Source of the DNA: an uncultured Dorea sp.
GTDB taxonomy: Bacteria > Bacillota_A > Clostridia > Lachnospirales > Lachnospiraceae
DNA: 64,000 nt
Assembly (NCBI GenBank): GCA_910579015.1
Contig: CAJTRO010000012.1
Span: 1 to 64,000 of the forward strand
Direction of reading: 5' to 3'
The notes beneath the pieces were generated by a model. That model was not told the DNA's origin, made no database searches, and worked only from the letters and a program-made list of their open reading frames with translations. A program made the position numbers and the translations under genes. Below, piece after piece: positions 35,177 to 44,554 of the stretch. Numbering within the stretch: the stretch's first letter is position 1; every line of letters starts with the position of its first letter.

Positions 35177-37753
35177 ATGGAAAAGAGAGAAGGAAGAAGT
35201 GTAATACACAAGAAGATGGCCCTGATCATTCCGATCATACTGGTATTCGGCATCCTGGGCACGGTAGTTTTTTCTGTTTCGAGGAGGATATCCCTGGAGA
35301 TGTCGGAATCAGCGATCGGTAATCTGCATGAGAGCCTGGATCTGATCGGGAATACGATGGAGACCATTTTGAAGAAAGAGGCGGAATTTCAGGAGCTGAT
35401 CGCACAGGAGCTGGTGGACGCAGAGAATCCGGCCAGGTTTGTCCGTTCCTATAAGCGGAATGGGACGATGGTTAAGATATCATTGATCATGGCGGGAGAG
35501 AAAAGCGGGGTATCCAATACCGGGGAAGAGTTCTCTGAGGAAGAGCTGGATTTTTCCGGAGGAAAGACGGTGGGGGATCTGCCGGTCTCCAGTTCATATG
35601 TGAACGATATGGGAACCTGGGCATATACGATGAAGTGTCCGGTCATGAAGGACGGGACGCAGAGAGCGTGGCTTTATATAGAGTACGTCTATGATTCTTT
35701 CGACGATGCACTGCCAAGTGATTTCTACAACGGCAGAGCAACGCTTTACCTCATGGACTCGTACAGTAAGAAGTTTGTGATGAAGCCCAAAGGGATTGGG
35801 GAGAGAGATGCGGGACATATGAATCTTGAGGATTTCTACCGTGCGAACAAGATTCTCGAGGAGGATGTTAAGGCCAATGTGATCGAGAGCATTGATAAAG
35901 GGAACGACGTCATGTTCTACCATGATATCCAGAACAAAGAGTCTCTGATCTATATGTGGTCTGTGAATGAGGGCGCGGTCTATCTGATCGGATACGTGCC
36001 TGTCCAGGCGATACAGCGGGAAGGGGATGCGGTCAACCAGAATATTCTGATCGTTGTTGCGGTCATGCTGACGGCATTTTTCGGAAGCTGTGCGTTGTAC
36101 CTGTTTTTTGATAAGCTGAAGGATAAGATCAGGCAGGATCAGGAGACAGAGAGAGAGCTGCACAATAAGCAGCTGACGGAAGCATTGCAGACGGCTCAGA
36201 TCGCGAATAATTCTAAGACGACATTCCTCTCGAACATGTCCCATGATATCCGTACTCCGATGAATGCGATACTGGGATTTGCGACTTTACTTGCGAAGGA
36301 TGTGGATAATCCGGATAAGGTCAGGGAATACACCAGGAAGATCACCTCTTCCGGCCAGCATCTGTTAAGCCTTATCAACGACGTGCTGGATATCTCTAAG
36401 ATAGAGAGCGGAAAGGTGGTGCTGTCCCTTGGAGAGATTGCGATAAATGATATAATCTCGTCTATAGACGCCATCATCCGCCCGGCGGCCAATGCAAAGA
36501 ATCAGAGCTTTGACATTGCCGTGACCGGACTTCGGCATGAGCGTCTGATCGGTGACGAGACGAGGATCAACCAGATACTGATCAATCTTCTGTCCAATGC
36601 AGTGAAGTACACACCGGAGGGAGGCAATATCTGGCTTCGTATCATCGGTCTTAATCAGTATTCCAGCCAGTATGAGCATGTCCGGATCGAGGTGGAGGAT
36701 AACGGCTATGGAATGACGTCAGAGTATCTTGAGACTATTTTTGATGCGTTTACCAGAGCGGAAAACAGTACGACGAATAAGGTGCAGGGTACCGGTCTTG
36801 GCATGGCGATCACGAAGAATATCGTGGAATTGATGGGCGGGACCATAGAAGTTGCAAGTGAAGTAGGGCTTGGAAGTCTCTTTATTGTGGATCTGGAGCT
36901 TCGGATCCCGGAGATAGAGGTGGATGAGCAGTTCTGGAAAGACAGAGGCATATCACGGATCCTGGTGGTGGATGATGAAGCAGATATCTGTGAGAATGTG
37001 AAGATACTTATGGAGGGCGCCGGAATCCAGGTGGATACAGCCAATGAAGGCGAAGAGGCGCTGCATATGAGGCAGGAAGCCTGTGAGAACGGAAGCGATT
37101 ATCAGGTGATTCTTCTTGACCTTAAGATGCCGGGAATGGACGGTCTTGAGACGGCAAGACAGATGAGGACCATGATATCCGGCCACGTGCCGATCCTTCT
37201 TCTGACTTCCTACGACTGGGAGGAGATACAGACAGAAGCCGTGCAGGCCGGGATTGACGGATTCCTTTCAAAGCCTTTCTTTGTTTCAGCTTTGAAGGAG
37301 AAGGTCATTGAACTTCTGGCGGATCAGACCATGGAGGAAGAGGCCTCGGCCGGGCAGGAGGAAAGCAGTCTGGCAGGCCGGCATTTCCTCGTGGCAGAGG
37401 ACAATGAGATCAACGCAGAGATATTGACGGAGCTTCTGGATATTGAAGAGGCGACGTGTGAGATCGTAGAGAACGGCCGGCTGGCGGTGGAGCGTTTTGC
37501 ACAGACGGAACCGGGAAGCTATGACGCGATTCTGATGGATGTACAGATGCCGGTGATGAACGGTTATGAAGCCGCAAGGACGATCCGGCAGATGGATCGT
37601 GCGGATGCGAAGATGATCCTGATCATTGCGATGACTGCGAATGCATTTGCAGAGGATGTGAAGGATGCGATTGATGCAGGCATGGATGCGCATATAGCGA
37701 AGCCTGTCGATATGGAGCTTTTGAGAAGGACGCTGGGGCTTTATTTTCGGTAG
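35177..37753 (+). CDS. Hybrid sensor histidine kinase with two receiver domains
   Basis: An 858-residue membrane kinase. The order is: membrane segment (about 13-35), an extracellular sensor of ~250 residues, a second membrane segment (about 285-305), a short coiled coil, HisKA with SNMSHDIRTPMNA (phospho-His356), an HATPase domain with NLLSNAVKYTPEG and GTGLGMAITKNIVELMGG, receiver 1 with phospho-acceptor Asp648 (LLDLKMPGMDG) and receiver 2 with Asp788 (LMDVQMPVMNGYEA). No HPt or DNA-binding output domain is present. The next gene, 57 nt on, encodes a lipoprotein solute-binding protein, likely the ligand-sensing partner. The ATG at 35177 lies downstream of the only good promoter. Confidence 0.92.
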   Translation: MEKREGRSVIHKKMALIIPIILVFGILGTVVFSVSRRISLEMSESAIGNLHESLDLIGNTMETILKKEAEFQELIAQELVDAENPARFVRSYKRNGTMVKISLIMAGEKSGVSNTGEEFSEEELDFSGGKTVGDLPVSSSYVNDMGTWAYTMKCPVMKDGTQRAWLYIEYVYDSFDDALPSDFYNGRATLYLMDSYSKKFVMKPKGIGERDAGHMNLEDFYRANKILEEDVKANVIESIDKGNDVMFYHDIQNKESLIYMWSVNEGAVYLIGYVPVQAIQREGDAVNQNILIVVAVMLTAFFGSCALYLFFDKLKDKIRQDQETERELHNKQLTEALQTAQIANNSKTTFLSNMSHDIRTPMNAILGFATLLAKDVDNPDKVREYTRKITSSGQHLLSLINDVLDISKIESGKVVLSLGEIAINDIISSIDAIIRPAANAKNQSFDIAVTGLRHERLIGDETRINQILINLLSNAVKYTPEGGNIWLRIIGLNQYSSQYEHVRIEVEDNGYGMTSEYLETIFDAFTRAENSTTNKVQGTGLGMAITKNIVELMGGTIEVASEVGLGSLFIVDLELRIPEIEVDEQFWKDRGISRILVVDDEADICENVKILMEGAGIQVDTANEGEEALHMRQEACENGSDYQVILLDLKMPGMDGLETARQMRTMISGHVPILLLTSYDWEEIQTEAVQAGIDGFLSKPFFVSALKEKVIELLADQTMEEEASAGQEESSLAGRHFLVAEDNEINAEILTELLDIEEATCEIVENGRLAVERFAQTEPGSYDAILMDVQMPVMNGYEAARTIRQMDRADAKMILIIAMTANAFAEDVKDAIDAGMDAHIAKPVDMELLRRTLGLYFR

Positions 37754-37809
37754 GAGCAGTCCTGCCTGGCTGCCGTATAAGGTTATAGAGCAAGTAAAAG
37801 GAGTTAGGT

Positions 37810-39114
37810 ATGAGCAGCAGTATTAAAAGATTCACAGCAATTCTGATGACTGTAATGATGGCTTTGGCGGCGGTTTCCTGTGGAAAGGGAAACGTGCCTG
37901 AATTAAATCTGGTGGATAATGACAAAGAGACACAGAAGATTGTTGAATTATTCGCGCCGATGGAGCGTTCCAATCCGGATGCCAAGAACGTTGCAAGAAC
38001 GGCATTTGATAAGACGGTTATTATGGCTGAGGAGAAGCTTAAGCTCAGGGTGGAATACAATACCTATACATCTGAAAATTATCAGGAGAAGTCTTACGAT
38101 GATGTTTCACTTGACCGGATACGGAATAATATGGATGATTTCTACCTGCTGAATCCGGACGTCATGAAGAAGACCGGAGAAGAAGGAAGACTGGTGGATC
38201 TGTCAGGACTTGACTGCGCAAAGAATCTGAGGGACGTGGTGAAGACGGCGAATACGGTGGACGGAAAGCTGGTGGGGATCCCTCAGGAGGTAGTCGTATA
38301 CGGACTGTTTGTGAATAAGGATATGTTTGACAGATATGATCTTAAACTGCCGGAAACCCCGGAAGAATTTCTGGAATGCTGCCGGGTGTTTAAGGAGAAT
38401 GGGATCGAGACGCCGGTGGGGGCGAACCGCTGGTGGCTTGAGACCTTTGTATTTGCACAGGCTTACGCGCAGCTGTATAACGGAGATGATACTGAGGAAG
38501 CGATTGAAGCGCTGAACAGCGGAGAGCGTAAGTACAGTGATTATATGCGACAGGGCTTTGAGTATGTGAAGGAGATGATCGACCGGGGATATATTGACGC
38601 TAAGACGGCGCTGACATATGAGGCGATCGAAGGAGAAGGGGCTGATTTTCTGGCGCAGAAGACGCCGATCGTTATGGCGTACTGGGGTGCGGCCAATACC
38701 GATACAGCCTACGGGAAGACAGATTTTAACTTGCAGGTGATCGGATTTCCCAGTGAACTCGGTCAGATGCCGGTTGTGTCAATGACCGGAATTGCGGTTC
38801 CCAAGAATGCAGAGCATCTTAAGGATACTCTGAATGTTCTTGAAGTGATCCTGTCGGACGAGGCGCTTCAGGTTTATGCCGAGACGAACAAGGTGATCTC
38901 GCCGTCCAAGAATGTGGAGGTGGAGTGCATCGATGCGTTAAAGCCGCTGAATGATCTGGTGAATGAAGGGACTTATGTCCTTGCCAGCAATGCGGGCATG
39001 AAGGTGGAACAGTGGGGCAATACATGCCTGATCGTGCGCAAGCTGATGGAAGGGGCTTCTGTGGATGAATGTATGGAGGAGTTTGACAGGTTACAGGAGG
39101 AATCCCTGAAATAA
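37810..39114 (+). CDS. Extracellular solute-binding lipoprotein
   Basis: A 434-residue protein with a lipoprotein signal peptide ending in ALAAVSCGKGN (lipobox Cys22), then a bacterial extracellular solute-binding (family 1) fold: GIPQEVVVYGLFVNKDMFD and GANRWWLETFVFAQAYAQL are typical. No ABC permease or ATPase genes are adjacent. Its position directly after the hybrid kinase suggests it presents a ligand, probably a sugar or oligosaccharide, to the sensor and not to a transporter. That role is an inference from gene order. Confidence 0.85.
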   Translation: MSSSIKRFTAILMTVMMALAAVSCGKGNVPELNLVDNDKETQKIVELFAPMERSNPDAKNVARTAFDKTVIMAEEKLKLRVEYNTYTSENYQEKSYDDVSLDRIRNNMDDFYLLNPDVMKKTGEEGRLVDLSGLDCAKNLRDVVKTANTVDGKLVGIPQEVVVYGLFVNKDMFDRYDLKLPETPEEFLECCRVFKENGIETPVGANRWWLETFVFAQAYAQLYNGDDTEEAIEALNSGERKYSDYMRQGFEYVKEMIDRGYIDAKTALTYEAIEGEGADFLAQKTPIVMAYWGAANTDTAYGKTDFNLQVIGFPSELGQMPVVSMTGIAVPKNAEHLKDTLNVLEVILSDEALQVYAETNKVISPSKNVEVECIDALKPLNDLVNEGTYVLASNAGMKVEQWGNTCLIVRKLMEGASVDECMEEFDRLQEESLK

Positions 39115-39136
39115 AAATATATGGAGATAAACAGTG

Positions 39137-39802
39137 ATGGAGGAGAGACTGACCACATATATCCGGTCCTTAGAAAGACCGGAGAAACCTGTGATCGAAC
39201 AGATTGAACAAGAGGCTGTGGATACTTTTGTGCCGATCATCCGTAAGGAGACGCAGAGCTTCCTGAAAGTACTGCTGATGATAAAACAGCCGTCCCGGAT
39301 TTTGGAGATCGGGACGGCTATTGGTTTTTCTGCGATCCTGATGAGCGAGTACATGCCCAAGGACGGGCGGATCACGACGATAGAAAAGTATGAGAAGCGG
39401 ATTCCTGTTGCGCGTGAGAATTTCAGGAGGGCGGGAAAGGAAGAGCAGATCACCCTGATAGAAGGAGACGCCCTGGAGGTGATGCAGTCTCTTGAGGATT
39501 CGTATGATCTCATCTTTATGGACGCCGCAAAGGGGCAGTATATCCATTATCTGCCGGAGGCAGTGAGGCTGCTCTCTGCCGGAGGGGTATTGGTGTCGGA
39601 TAATGTACTACAGGACGGGGATGTGATAGAGTCCCGGTTTGCTGTGGAGAGGCGGAACCGTACCATCCATAGCAGGATGCGGGAGTATCTTTATGAACTA
39701 AAGCATCATGAACAGCTTGAGACGTCTATCCTGCCGCTTGGGGACGGGATAGCGCTGAGTGTAAAGAGAGCGGCAGAAGATAACGGAGAGGATGATTTGT
39801 AA
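39137..39802 (+). CDS. trmR: tRNA 5-hydroxyuridine methyltransferase-like (TrmR/YrrM) O-methyltransferase
   Basis: An O-methyltransferase-3 family protein, 221 residues: ILEIGTAIGFSAILMSEYM is the SAM motif, then ITTIEKYEKRIPVARENF and YDLIFMDAAKGQYIHYL. Bacillus YrrM (TrmR) methylates ho5U34 to mo5U34 in tRNA. The next gene is a U32 peptidase-like protein that in the same system performs the hydroxylation, so the pair is functionally coherent. The stop overlaps closely with the next ATG (0-nt gap). An alternative GTG start lies one codon upstream. Confidence 0.88.
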   Translation: MEERLTTYIRSLERPEKPVIEQIEQEAVDTFVPIIRKETQSFLKVLLMIKQPSRILEIGTAIGFSAILMSEYMPKDGRITTIEKYEKRIPVARENFRRAGKEEQITLIEGDALEVMQSLEDSYDLIFMDAAKGQYIHYLPEAVRLLSAGGVLVSDNVLQDGDVIESRFAVERRNRTIHSRMREYLYELKHHEQLETSILPLGDGIALSVKRAAEDNGEDDL

Positions 39803-41047
39803 ATGGATTCTGTAGATAAGAGAAGACCGGAATTACTGATCCCGGCAAGCAGTCTGGAGGTATTGAAGATTGCTGTTATATTCGGAGCGGATGCGGTATA
39901 TATCGGCGGAGAGGCGTTCGGCCTGCGGGCGAAGGCGAAGAATTTTTCCAAAGAGGATATGAAAGAGGGGATTTGGTTTGCCCATGAGCATGGCGCAAGG
40001 GTTCATGTGACGGTGAATATACTTGCGCACAACGACGATCTTGAGGGGGTAAGGCAGTATCTTTATGAACTTAGAAAGATGAGGCCGGATGCGCTGATCA
40101 TTGCCGATCCGGCAGTCTTCGATCTGGCGAAGGAGATCTGCCCTGAGATTGACCGGCACATCAGTACACAGGCGAATAATACGAACTACGGCACCTATCA
40201 GTTCTGGCATCGGCTGGGGGCGAAGAGAGTGGTGTCGGCCAGGGAGCTGTCCTTAAAGGAGATCAGAGAGATCAGGGAGCGGATCCCGAAGGAGATGGAG
40301 ATTGAGAGCTTCATCCACGGGGCGATGTGCATCTCTTATTCGGGAAGATGTCTGTTGAGTAATTATTTTACCGGAAGGGATGCCAACCAGGGAGCGTGCA
40401 CCCACCCCTGCCGGTGGAAGTATTCTATCGTGGAAGAGACCAGGCCGGGAGAATATATGCCGGTATTTGAGAACGACCGGGGGACATTTATCTTCAACTC
40501 CAAGGATCTGTGCATGATCGAACATATCCCGGAGATGATCGACGCCGGGATCGACAGCTTCAAGATCGAGGGACGTATGAAGACGGCGCTCTACGTTGCG
40601 ACGGTGGCGAGGACTTATCGGAAGGCGATAGACGATTACCTGGAGGATCCAGAGAAGTATCGGGAGAATATGCCATGGTATCTGGACCAGATCGTGAACT
40701 GTACCTACCGGCAGTTTACGACGGGCTTCTATTTCGGTAAGCCGGACGAGACCAGCCAGATCTATGACAATAATACCTATGTGAAGGAATATACCTATCT
40801 TGGGATCATAGGAGACGAGAGGGACGGGATGTATAGGATCGAGCAGAGGAATAAGTTCTCTGTGGGCGATAGGATCGAGATCATGAAGCCGGACGGGCAG
40901 AATGTGGAAGTGACCGTGCGAAGGATCGTGGATGAGGAAGGAAAGGAGCAGGAGAGCGCGCCGCATCCGAAGCAGGCGCTGTATGTAGATCTGGGATGTG
41001 AAGCCTGCCGGTATGATATTCTGAGACGGGCAGAAGAGCGTATGTAA
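39803..41047 (+). CDS. U32 peptidase-family protein (TrhP-like tRNA hydroxylation)
   Basis: A 414-residue U32-family protein: LLIPASSLEVLKIAVIFGAD, YIGGEAFGLRAKAKNF, DRHISTQANNTNY, and the Cys-rich signature FIHGAMCISYSGRCLLSNY with GACTHPCRWKY. In Bacillus and E. coli such proteins (YrrN/YrrO, TrhP) form 5-hydroxyuridine at tRNA position 34 from prephenate. It is fused end to end with trmR and sits just upstream of sigK, an order found in other clostridia. Confidence 0.9.
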   Translation: MDSVDKRRPELLIPASSLEVLKIAVIFGADAVYIGGEAFGLRAKAKNFSKEDMKEGIWFAHEHGARVHVTVNILAHNDDLEGVRQYLYELRKMRPDALIIADPAVFDLAKEICPEIDRHISTQANNTNYGTYQFWHRLGAKRVVSARELSLKEIREIRERIPKEMEIESFIHGAMCISYSGRCLLSNYFTGRDANQGACTHPCRWKYSIVEETRPGEYMPVFENDRGTFIFNSKDLCMIEHIPEMIDAGIDSFKIEGRMKTALYVATVARTYRKAIDDYLEDPEKYRENMPWYLDQIVNCTYRQFTTGFYFGKPDETSQIYDNNTYVKEYTYLGIIGDERDGMYRIEQRNKFSVGDRIEIMKPDGQNVEVTVRRIVDEEGKEQESAPHPKQALYVDLGCEACRYDILRRAEERM

Positions 41048-41092
41048 AAGAGAAGATCATATTGACAGGAAATAGAATTTTCAGGTGGAAAA

Positions 41093-41121
41093 GCACAAAA
41101 AGAGGAGAACGCACATAGACT
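41093..41121 (+). promoter_or_regulatory. Possible sporulation (sigma-E/K-like) promoter of sigK
   Basis: GCACAAA (41093-41099) and CATAGACT (41114-41121), spaced 14 bp, loosely resemble mother-cell sigma-factor promoters whose -10 box begins CATA. It sits 29 nt before the preferred TTG start. There is no sigma-A promoter in the 100-nt gap. The match is weak. Confidence 0.25.
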
Positions 41122-41149
41122 ATATCAAATACGCTTAGAGGTGCTTCTC

Positions 41150-41770
41150 TTGAAATCATTTCCCCAACCCCTCACAGCCGCGGAAGAAAGACATTATATG
41201 CAAAAATATACGGAGGGAGATCTTGAAGCGAAACATATCCTGATAGAGCGGAATCTGCGCCTCGTTGCACATATCGTAAAGAAGTATCAGTCTTCCCCGG
41301 AAGATACGGAGGATCTGCTGTCTATCGGTACGATCGGGCTTATCAAGGCGGTTGTGACATTTAATCCGGATAAGTGTGTCAGGCTCGGCACCTACGCCGC
41401 ACGCTGTATTGAGAATGAGATCCTGATGTATATGCGGGCGAAGAAGAAGTCATCGAAAGAGATATCGCTGTATGAGCCTATCGGTACGGACCGGGAGGGC
41501 AACGAGATCCAGCTTTTTGATATTATTGAGACGGAAGAGGATGATGCGCACAGAAAGGTGGAATTAAGCGACGACATCCGGATGTTGTACCGCAGAGTGG
41601 AATCCGAACTGTCACCGCGGGAACGGATGGTGCTTAAGATGCGGTACGGCCTTTATAATGAAGAGGAATATACCCAGCGGGAGATTGCGAAGCAATTGGG
41701 CATCTCCCGATCTTACGTATATAAAATTGCTTATTATAAATGGAAGAAACAGCGACTATTCACTTTTTAG
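41150..41770 (+). CDS. sigK: RNA polymerase sigma-K, N-terminal part, interrupted by a skin-like element
   Basis: This is the late mother-cell sporulation sigma factor. FPQPLTAAEERHYMQKY, IERNLRLVAHIVKKYQ, EDLLSIGTIGLIKAV and YAARCIENEILMYMRAKKK are canonical sigma-K. The protein is normal up to region 4.2, REIAKQLGISRSYV, and then reads into foreign AT-rich DNA (YKIAYYKWKKQRLFTF, stop at 41770), losing the end of the recognition helix. The rest of the gene is at 55092-55140. I prefer TTG 41150 (AGAGGTG at 41136-41142, 7-nt spacing) over GTG 41141. Either way it begins right at the FPQPL segment, so the ~20-residue inhibitory pro-sequence of Bacillus pro-sigma-K is missing, as in Clostridioides difficile. 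The unexcised product is probably inactive. Confidence 0.95.
   Translation: MKSFPQPLTAAEERHYMQKYTEGDLEAKHILIERNLRLVAHIVKKYQSSPEDTEDLLSIGTIGLIKAVVTFNPDKCVRLGTYAARCIENEILMYMRAKKKSSKEISLYEPIGTDREGNEIQLFDIIETEEDDAHRKVELSDDIRMLYRRVESELSPRERMVLKMRYGLYNEEEYTQREIAKQLGISRSYVYKIAYYKWKKQRLFTF
41700..41742 (+). other. attL: left junction of the skin-like element
   Basis: sigK sequence up to TCTTAC is followed by the proposed crossover GT (41717-41718), then 10 nt, then GCTTATTATAAATG (41729-41742). The 14-mer is the exact inverted copy of 55066-55079. Sequence left of the GT is the sigK (attB) half site; sequence right of it is the element arm. Confidence 0.88.
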
Positions 41771-41823
41771 TTAACCAAGAATAGGACAAGCATTTGTTCT
41801 GATTTATAATAGGAGAAGAAACT

Positions 41824-44115
41824 ATGACTTTATATTACAATACTGTCCGCGAAAAAGCAAACAACACATTATATCCTCGTTGTAAAACAATATCTTCTGT
41901 TGATGATTTGAAGGAAGTCGTATCACATGACCATGTGTGTGCCCAGTATAAGGATAACCGGCGTAAAAAAGATAATTTTATTCAGACTGACTGCACAATG
42001 TTAGATATTGATAACACGGATTCTGACGACGAAAGTAAATGGATAACTCCGGCTGATATAAAAAAGGCTTTCAAAAATGTGCGTTTTTTCATTGTATATT
42101 CAAGAAATCATATGAAATCCAAAGGCGGAAAGAAACCACGTCCGAAATTTCATGTTTATTTTCCGCATAAAATTATCAGTGACATTAAGGAATATGAAAC
42201 CCTTAAAAATGATGTATGCAACTATTTTCCGGCATTTGATTCAAATGCAAAGGATATTGCCCGTTTTTTCTACGGGGTAGAAAATCCGCAGATTGAGCCT
42301 GTTGACGGTAACATCACATTGACTGAGTTTATGGATAAACGGTCAATTTGCAGTGCAGAAGAAAAATTAACGGTTACTTTGCCAACAAAGAGCACTGGCT
42401 TTATTCCACAGGGGCAAAGAAATACCTCGTTACATAGATTTGCCCGCAATATTCTGAACTGCCAAGGTGATAGTGATATTGCTTATCAATCTTTTATAGA
42501 GGAATCAAAGAAATGTAAACCTCCGTTAGAACAGAAGGAACTTAATAGCATATGGAAAAGTGCATATAAATACTACATGGAGCGTAGCCGAAACAGTCCC
42601 GATTATATTAAACAATATTCAAGGACAGCGGTTGCGCCTAACCTTAAACCTGATGATTTTACAGATCTTGGACAAGCTAAAGTATTTTTTAAGGAATATG
42701 GGGAAAGACTTCGTTATTCTCTTGCAACAGGATTCTTATTTTATACAGGAAAGGTATGGAAAGAAGGGACATTAAAAGCCCAAGGATTAGCACAGGAATT
42801 AACAGAACGACAGTTAAAGGAAGTAACATTACTGTTAAGAAAGATACAGAATGATGAAAATAATGCCGCTTTGAATAACGATTCATCTGCAAGAAAAGAG
42901 GCAGACAACGCAGAAAAAAATATCAAACAATACCGTAAATTTATATTGAAAAATAGAGATTCACAGAGAATATCTGCTGTCCTTAAAGAAATACAACCCT
43001 CAATAGAGATTTCTACAGACGAACTTGACACAGATGGATTTCTATTAAATACACCAGTGGGTACTATAGATTTGAAAAATCATGAAATACGTCCACATAA
43101 TCCAAGTGATTATTGTACAAAGATTACTGCCGTTAGTCCGTCAGATAAAGGAAAAGAACTATTCATGAAATTTTTAAAAAGTATAACCTGCGAAGACAAC
43201 GAACTACAGGAATATTTACAGTTGGTTGTAGGCATGTGTGCGATTGGGAAAGTGTTCTGTGAAAATATTATCATTGCTTATGGCACTGGTAAGAATGGAA
43301 AAAGTACATTCTTCAACTTATTATCACAGGTATTAGGTGATTATTCCGGCAGTCTTTCGGCTGAAACATTGACGTCAGAGTGCCGTAAAAATAAAAGTCC
43401 CGAATACGCGGAGTTGTGTGGGAAAAGATTAGTTATATCATCTGAATTGGAAGATGATACGAGTTTAAATACATCTATTATGAAAAAATTATGTTCAACT
43501 GACCGAATCTATGCCGAGAAAAAATATAAAGCTCCGTTTGATTTTAAGCCGACGCACACACTCATTCTCTGTACGAACCATCTTCCGCGCGTTTATACGT
43601 CAGATAACGGTACTTGGCGCAGATTAATCATTATTCCTTTTCAGGCAGTGATTGAAAACAGTACAGAAATTAAAAACTATGCAGATTATTTATTTAAAAA
43701 TGCAGGTGAAGCAGTTTTATCCTGGGTTATTGAAGGTGCTGAAAAGTTCATAAACGCAAATTATAATCTAATTCTGCCAAAGTGCGTGCAACAAGCTGTT
43801 GAGAATTACCGAAATGAAAATGACTGGCTTCATAACTATCTTTCCGAGCGTTGTGAGACAGGTAAGGAGTTTATCCAACAATCAGGGGAACTATATAGTG
43901 ATTATCGTAGTTACTGTAGAGAGACAGGTCAACCGGTAAAAAGCAACGCAATATTTAACAGAGCGATACAAAATGCCGGATTCAAGGCAAAAAAAACGAA
44001 CAAAGGCAAGTTTATTTATGGGCTTAAGTTGTTACCGTTTGACTATTTTCAGTTGCCAGTGACGGCGAGTGACAAGGAATTTAAAACTTTTGCAGAAGAA
44101 GATGTTGTGTTCTAA
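41824..44115 (+). CDS. P4/D5-type primase-helicase
   Basis: A 763-residue protein typical of phage, plasmid and satellite replication. The N-terminal ~250 residues look like an archaeo-eukaryotic-type primase: TDCTMLDIDNTDSD supplies acidic residues, RPKFHVYFPH and DIARFFYGVENPQ follow. A linker of helices comes next. The C-terminal superfamily 3 helicase has the P-loop AYGTGKNGKSTFFNLL, ISSELEDDTSLN and THTLILCTNHLPRV, with RRLIIIPF as the arginine-finger region. It may replicate the excised circle. It starts 54 nt after the truncated sigK stop, with AGGAGAAG before the ATG, so it could be read from the sigK promoter. Confidence 0.9.
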   Translation: MTLYYNTVREKANNTLYPRCKTISSVDDLKEVVSHDHVCAQYKDNRRKKDNFIQTDCTMLDIDNTDSDDESKWITPADIKKAFKNVRFFIVYSRNHMKSKGGKKPRPKFHVYFPHKIISDIKEYETLKNDVCNYFPAFDSNAKDIARFFYGVENPQIEPVDGNITLTEFMDKRSICSAEEKLTVTLPTKSTGFIPQGQRNTSLHRFARNILNCQGDSDIAYQSFIEESKKCKPPLEQKELNSIWKSAYKYYMERSRNSPDYIKQYSRTAVAPNLKPDDFTDLGQAKVFFKEYGERLRYSLATGFLFYTGKVWKEGTLKAQGLAQELTERQLKEVTLLLRKIQNDENNAALNNDSSARKEADNAEKNIKQYRKFILKNRDSQRISAVLKEIQPSIEISTDELDTDGFLLNTPVGTIDLKNHEIRPHNPSDYCTKITAVSPSDKGKELFMKFLKSITCEDNELQEYLQLVVGMCAIGKVFCENIIIAYGTGKNGKSTFFNLLSQVLGDYSGSLSAETLTSECRKNKSPEYAELCGKRLVISSELEDDTSLNTSIMKKLCSTDRIYAEKKYKAPFDFKPTHTLILCTNHLPRVYTSDNGTWRRLIIIPFQAVIENSTEIKNYADYLFKNAGEAVLSWVIEGAEKFINANYNLILPKCVQQAVENYRNENDWLHNYLSERCETGKEFIQQSGELYSDYRSYCRETGQPVKSNAIFNRAIQNAGFKAKKTNKGKFIYGLKLLPFDYFQLPVTASDKEFKTFAEEDVVF

Positions 44116-44554
44116 CTATATAATTTTATAAAATCTCTGTCACTGACTGTCACTTTCAGTATCATATGCTTTTTGTGAAGAGAAATCGTTGATATATTGA
44201 ACGGTTTCTTTTTCACTCTATATGTTGTTTTATCCCTTGGTTGCATTTTCTATAAGGTGTATTCGCCTTTTTAAGCAGTTTTTTCTTTGTTATGGTATCT
44301 TATACCACACAGCCATAATATTAACCATCTCGGTTAGATGTACATTGTTTGCAAGGTGGTTTAACAGTTTTAAACAGACCTTGCGTTAATTTTATGGATA
44401 TGGGTAAAGCTATATATAAATTCCAATCCTATGTTTCTGGAAATACTCATAGTAATGGTCGGCAAGTTTTGATTGTTCTTTCCTTTTACATACCGACCAC
44501 CCTCTTTCTTTCAAAGATATAAAAGGTATTCTCAGGAGTATTTCCCAAAATCTA
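44116..44554. other. AT-rich non-coding stretch with a stem-loop
   Basis: About 440 nt with no convincing gene on either strand. At 44351-44384 a nested stem-loop is formed by GCAAGGT (44351-44357) and ACCTTGC (44378-44384) enclosing GTTTAA and TTAAAC. Lying right after the primase gene, it could be a replication origin or a terminator; nothing in the sequence decides between them. Confidence 0.4.

Noticed and set aside
41711..41770. sigK read as a simple frameshift or decayed pseudogene
   Set aside because: The frame continues without a stop into foreign DNA, and the exact missing 3' coding sequence is found intact next to a serine recombinase gene, so a programmed split is the better explanation.
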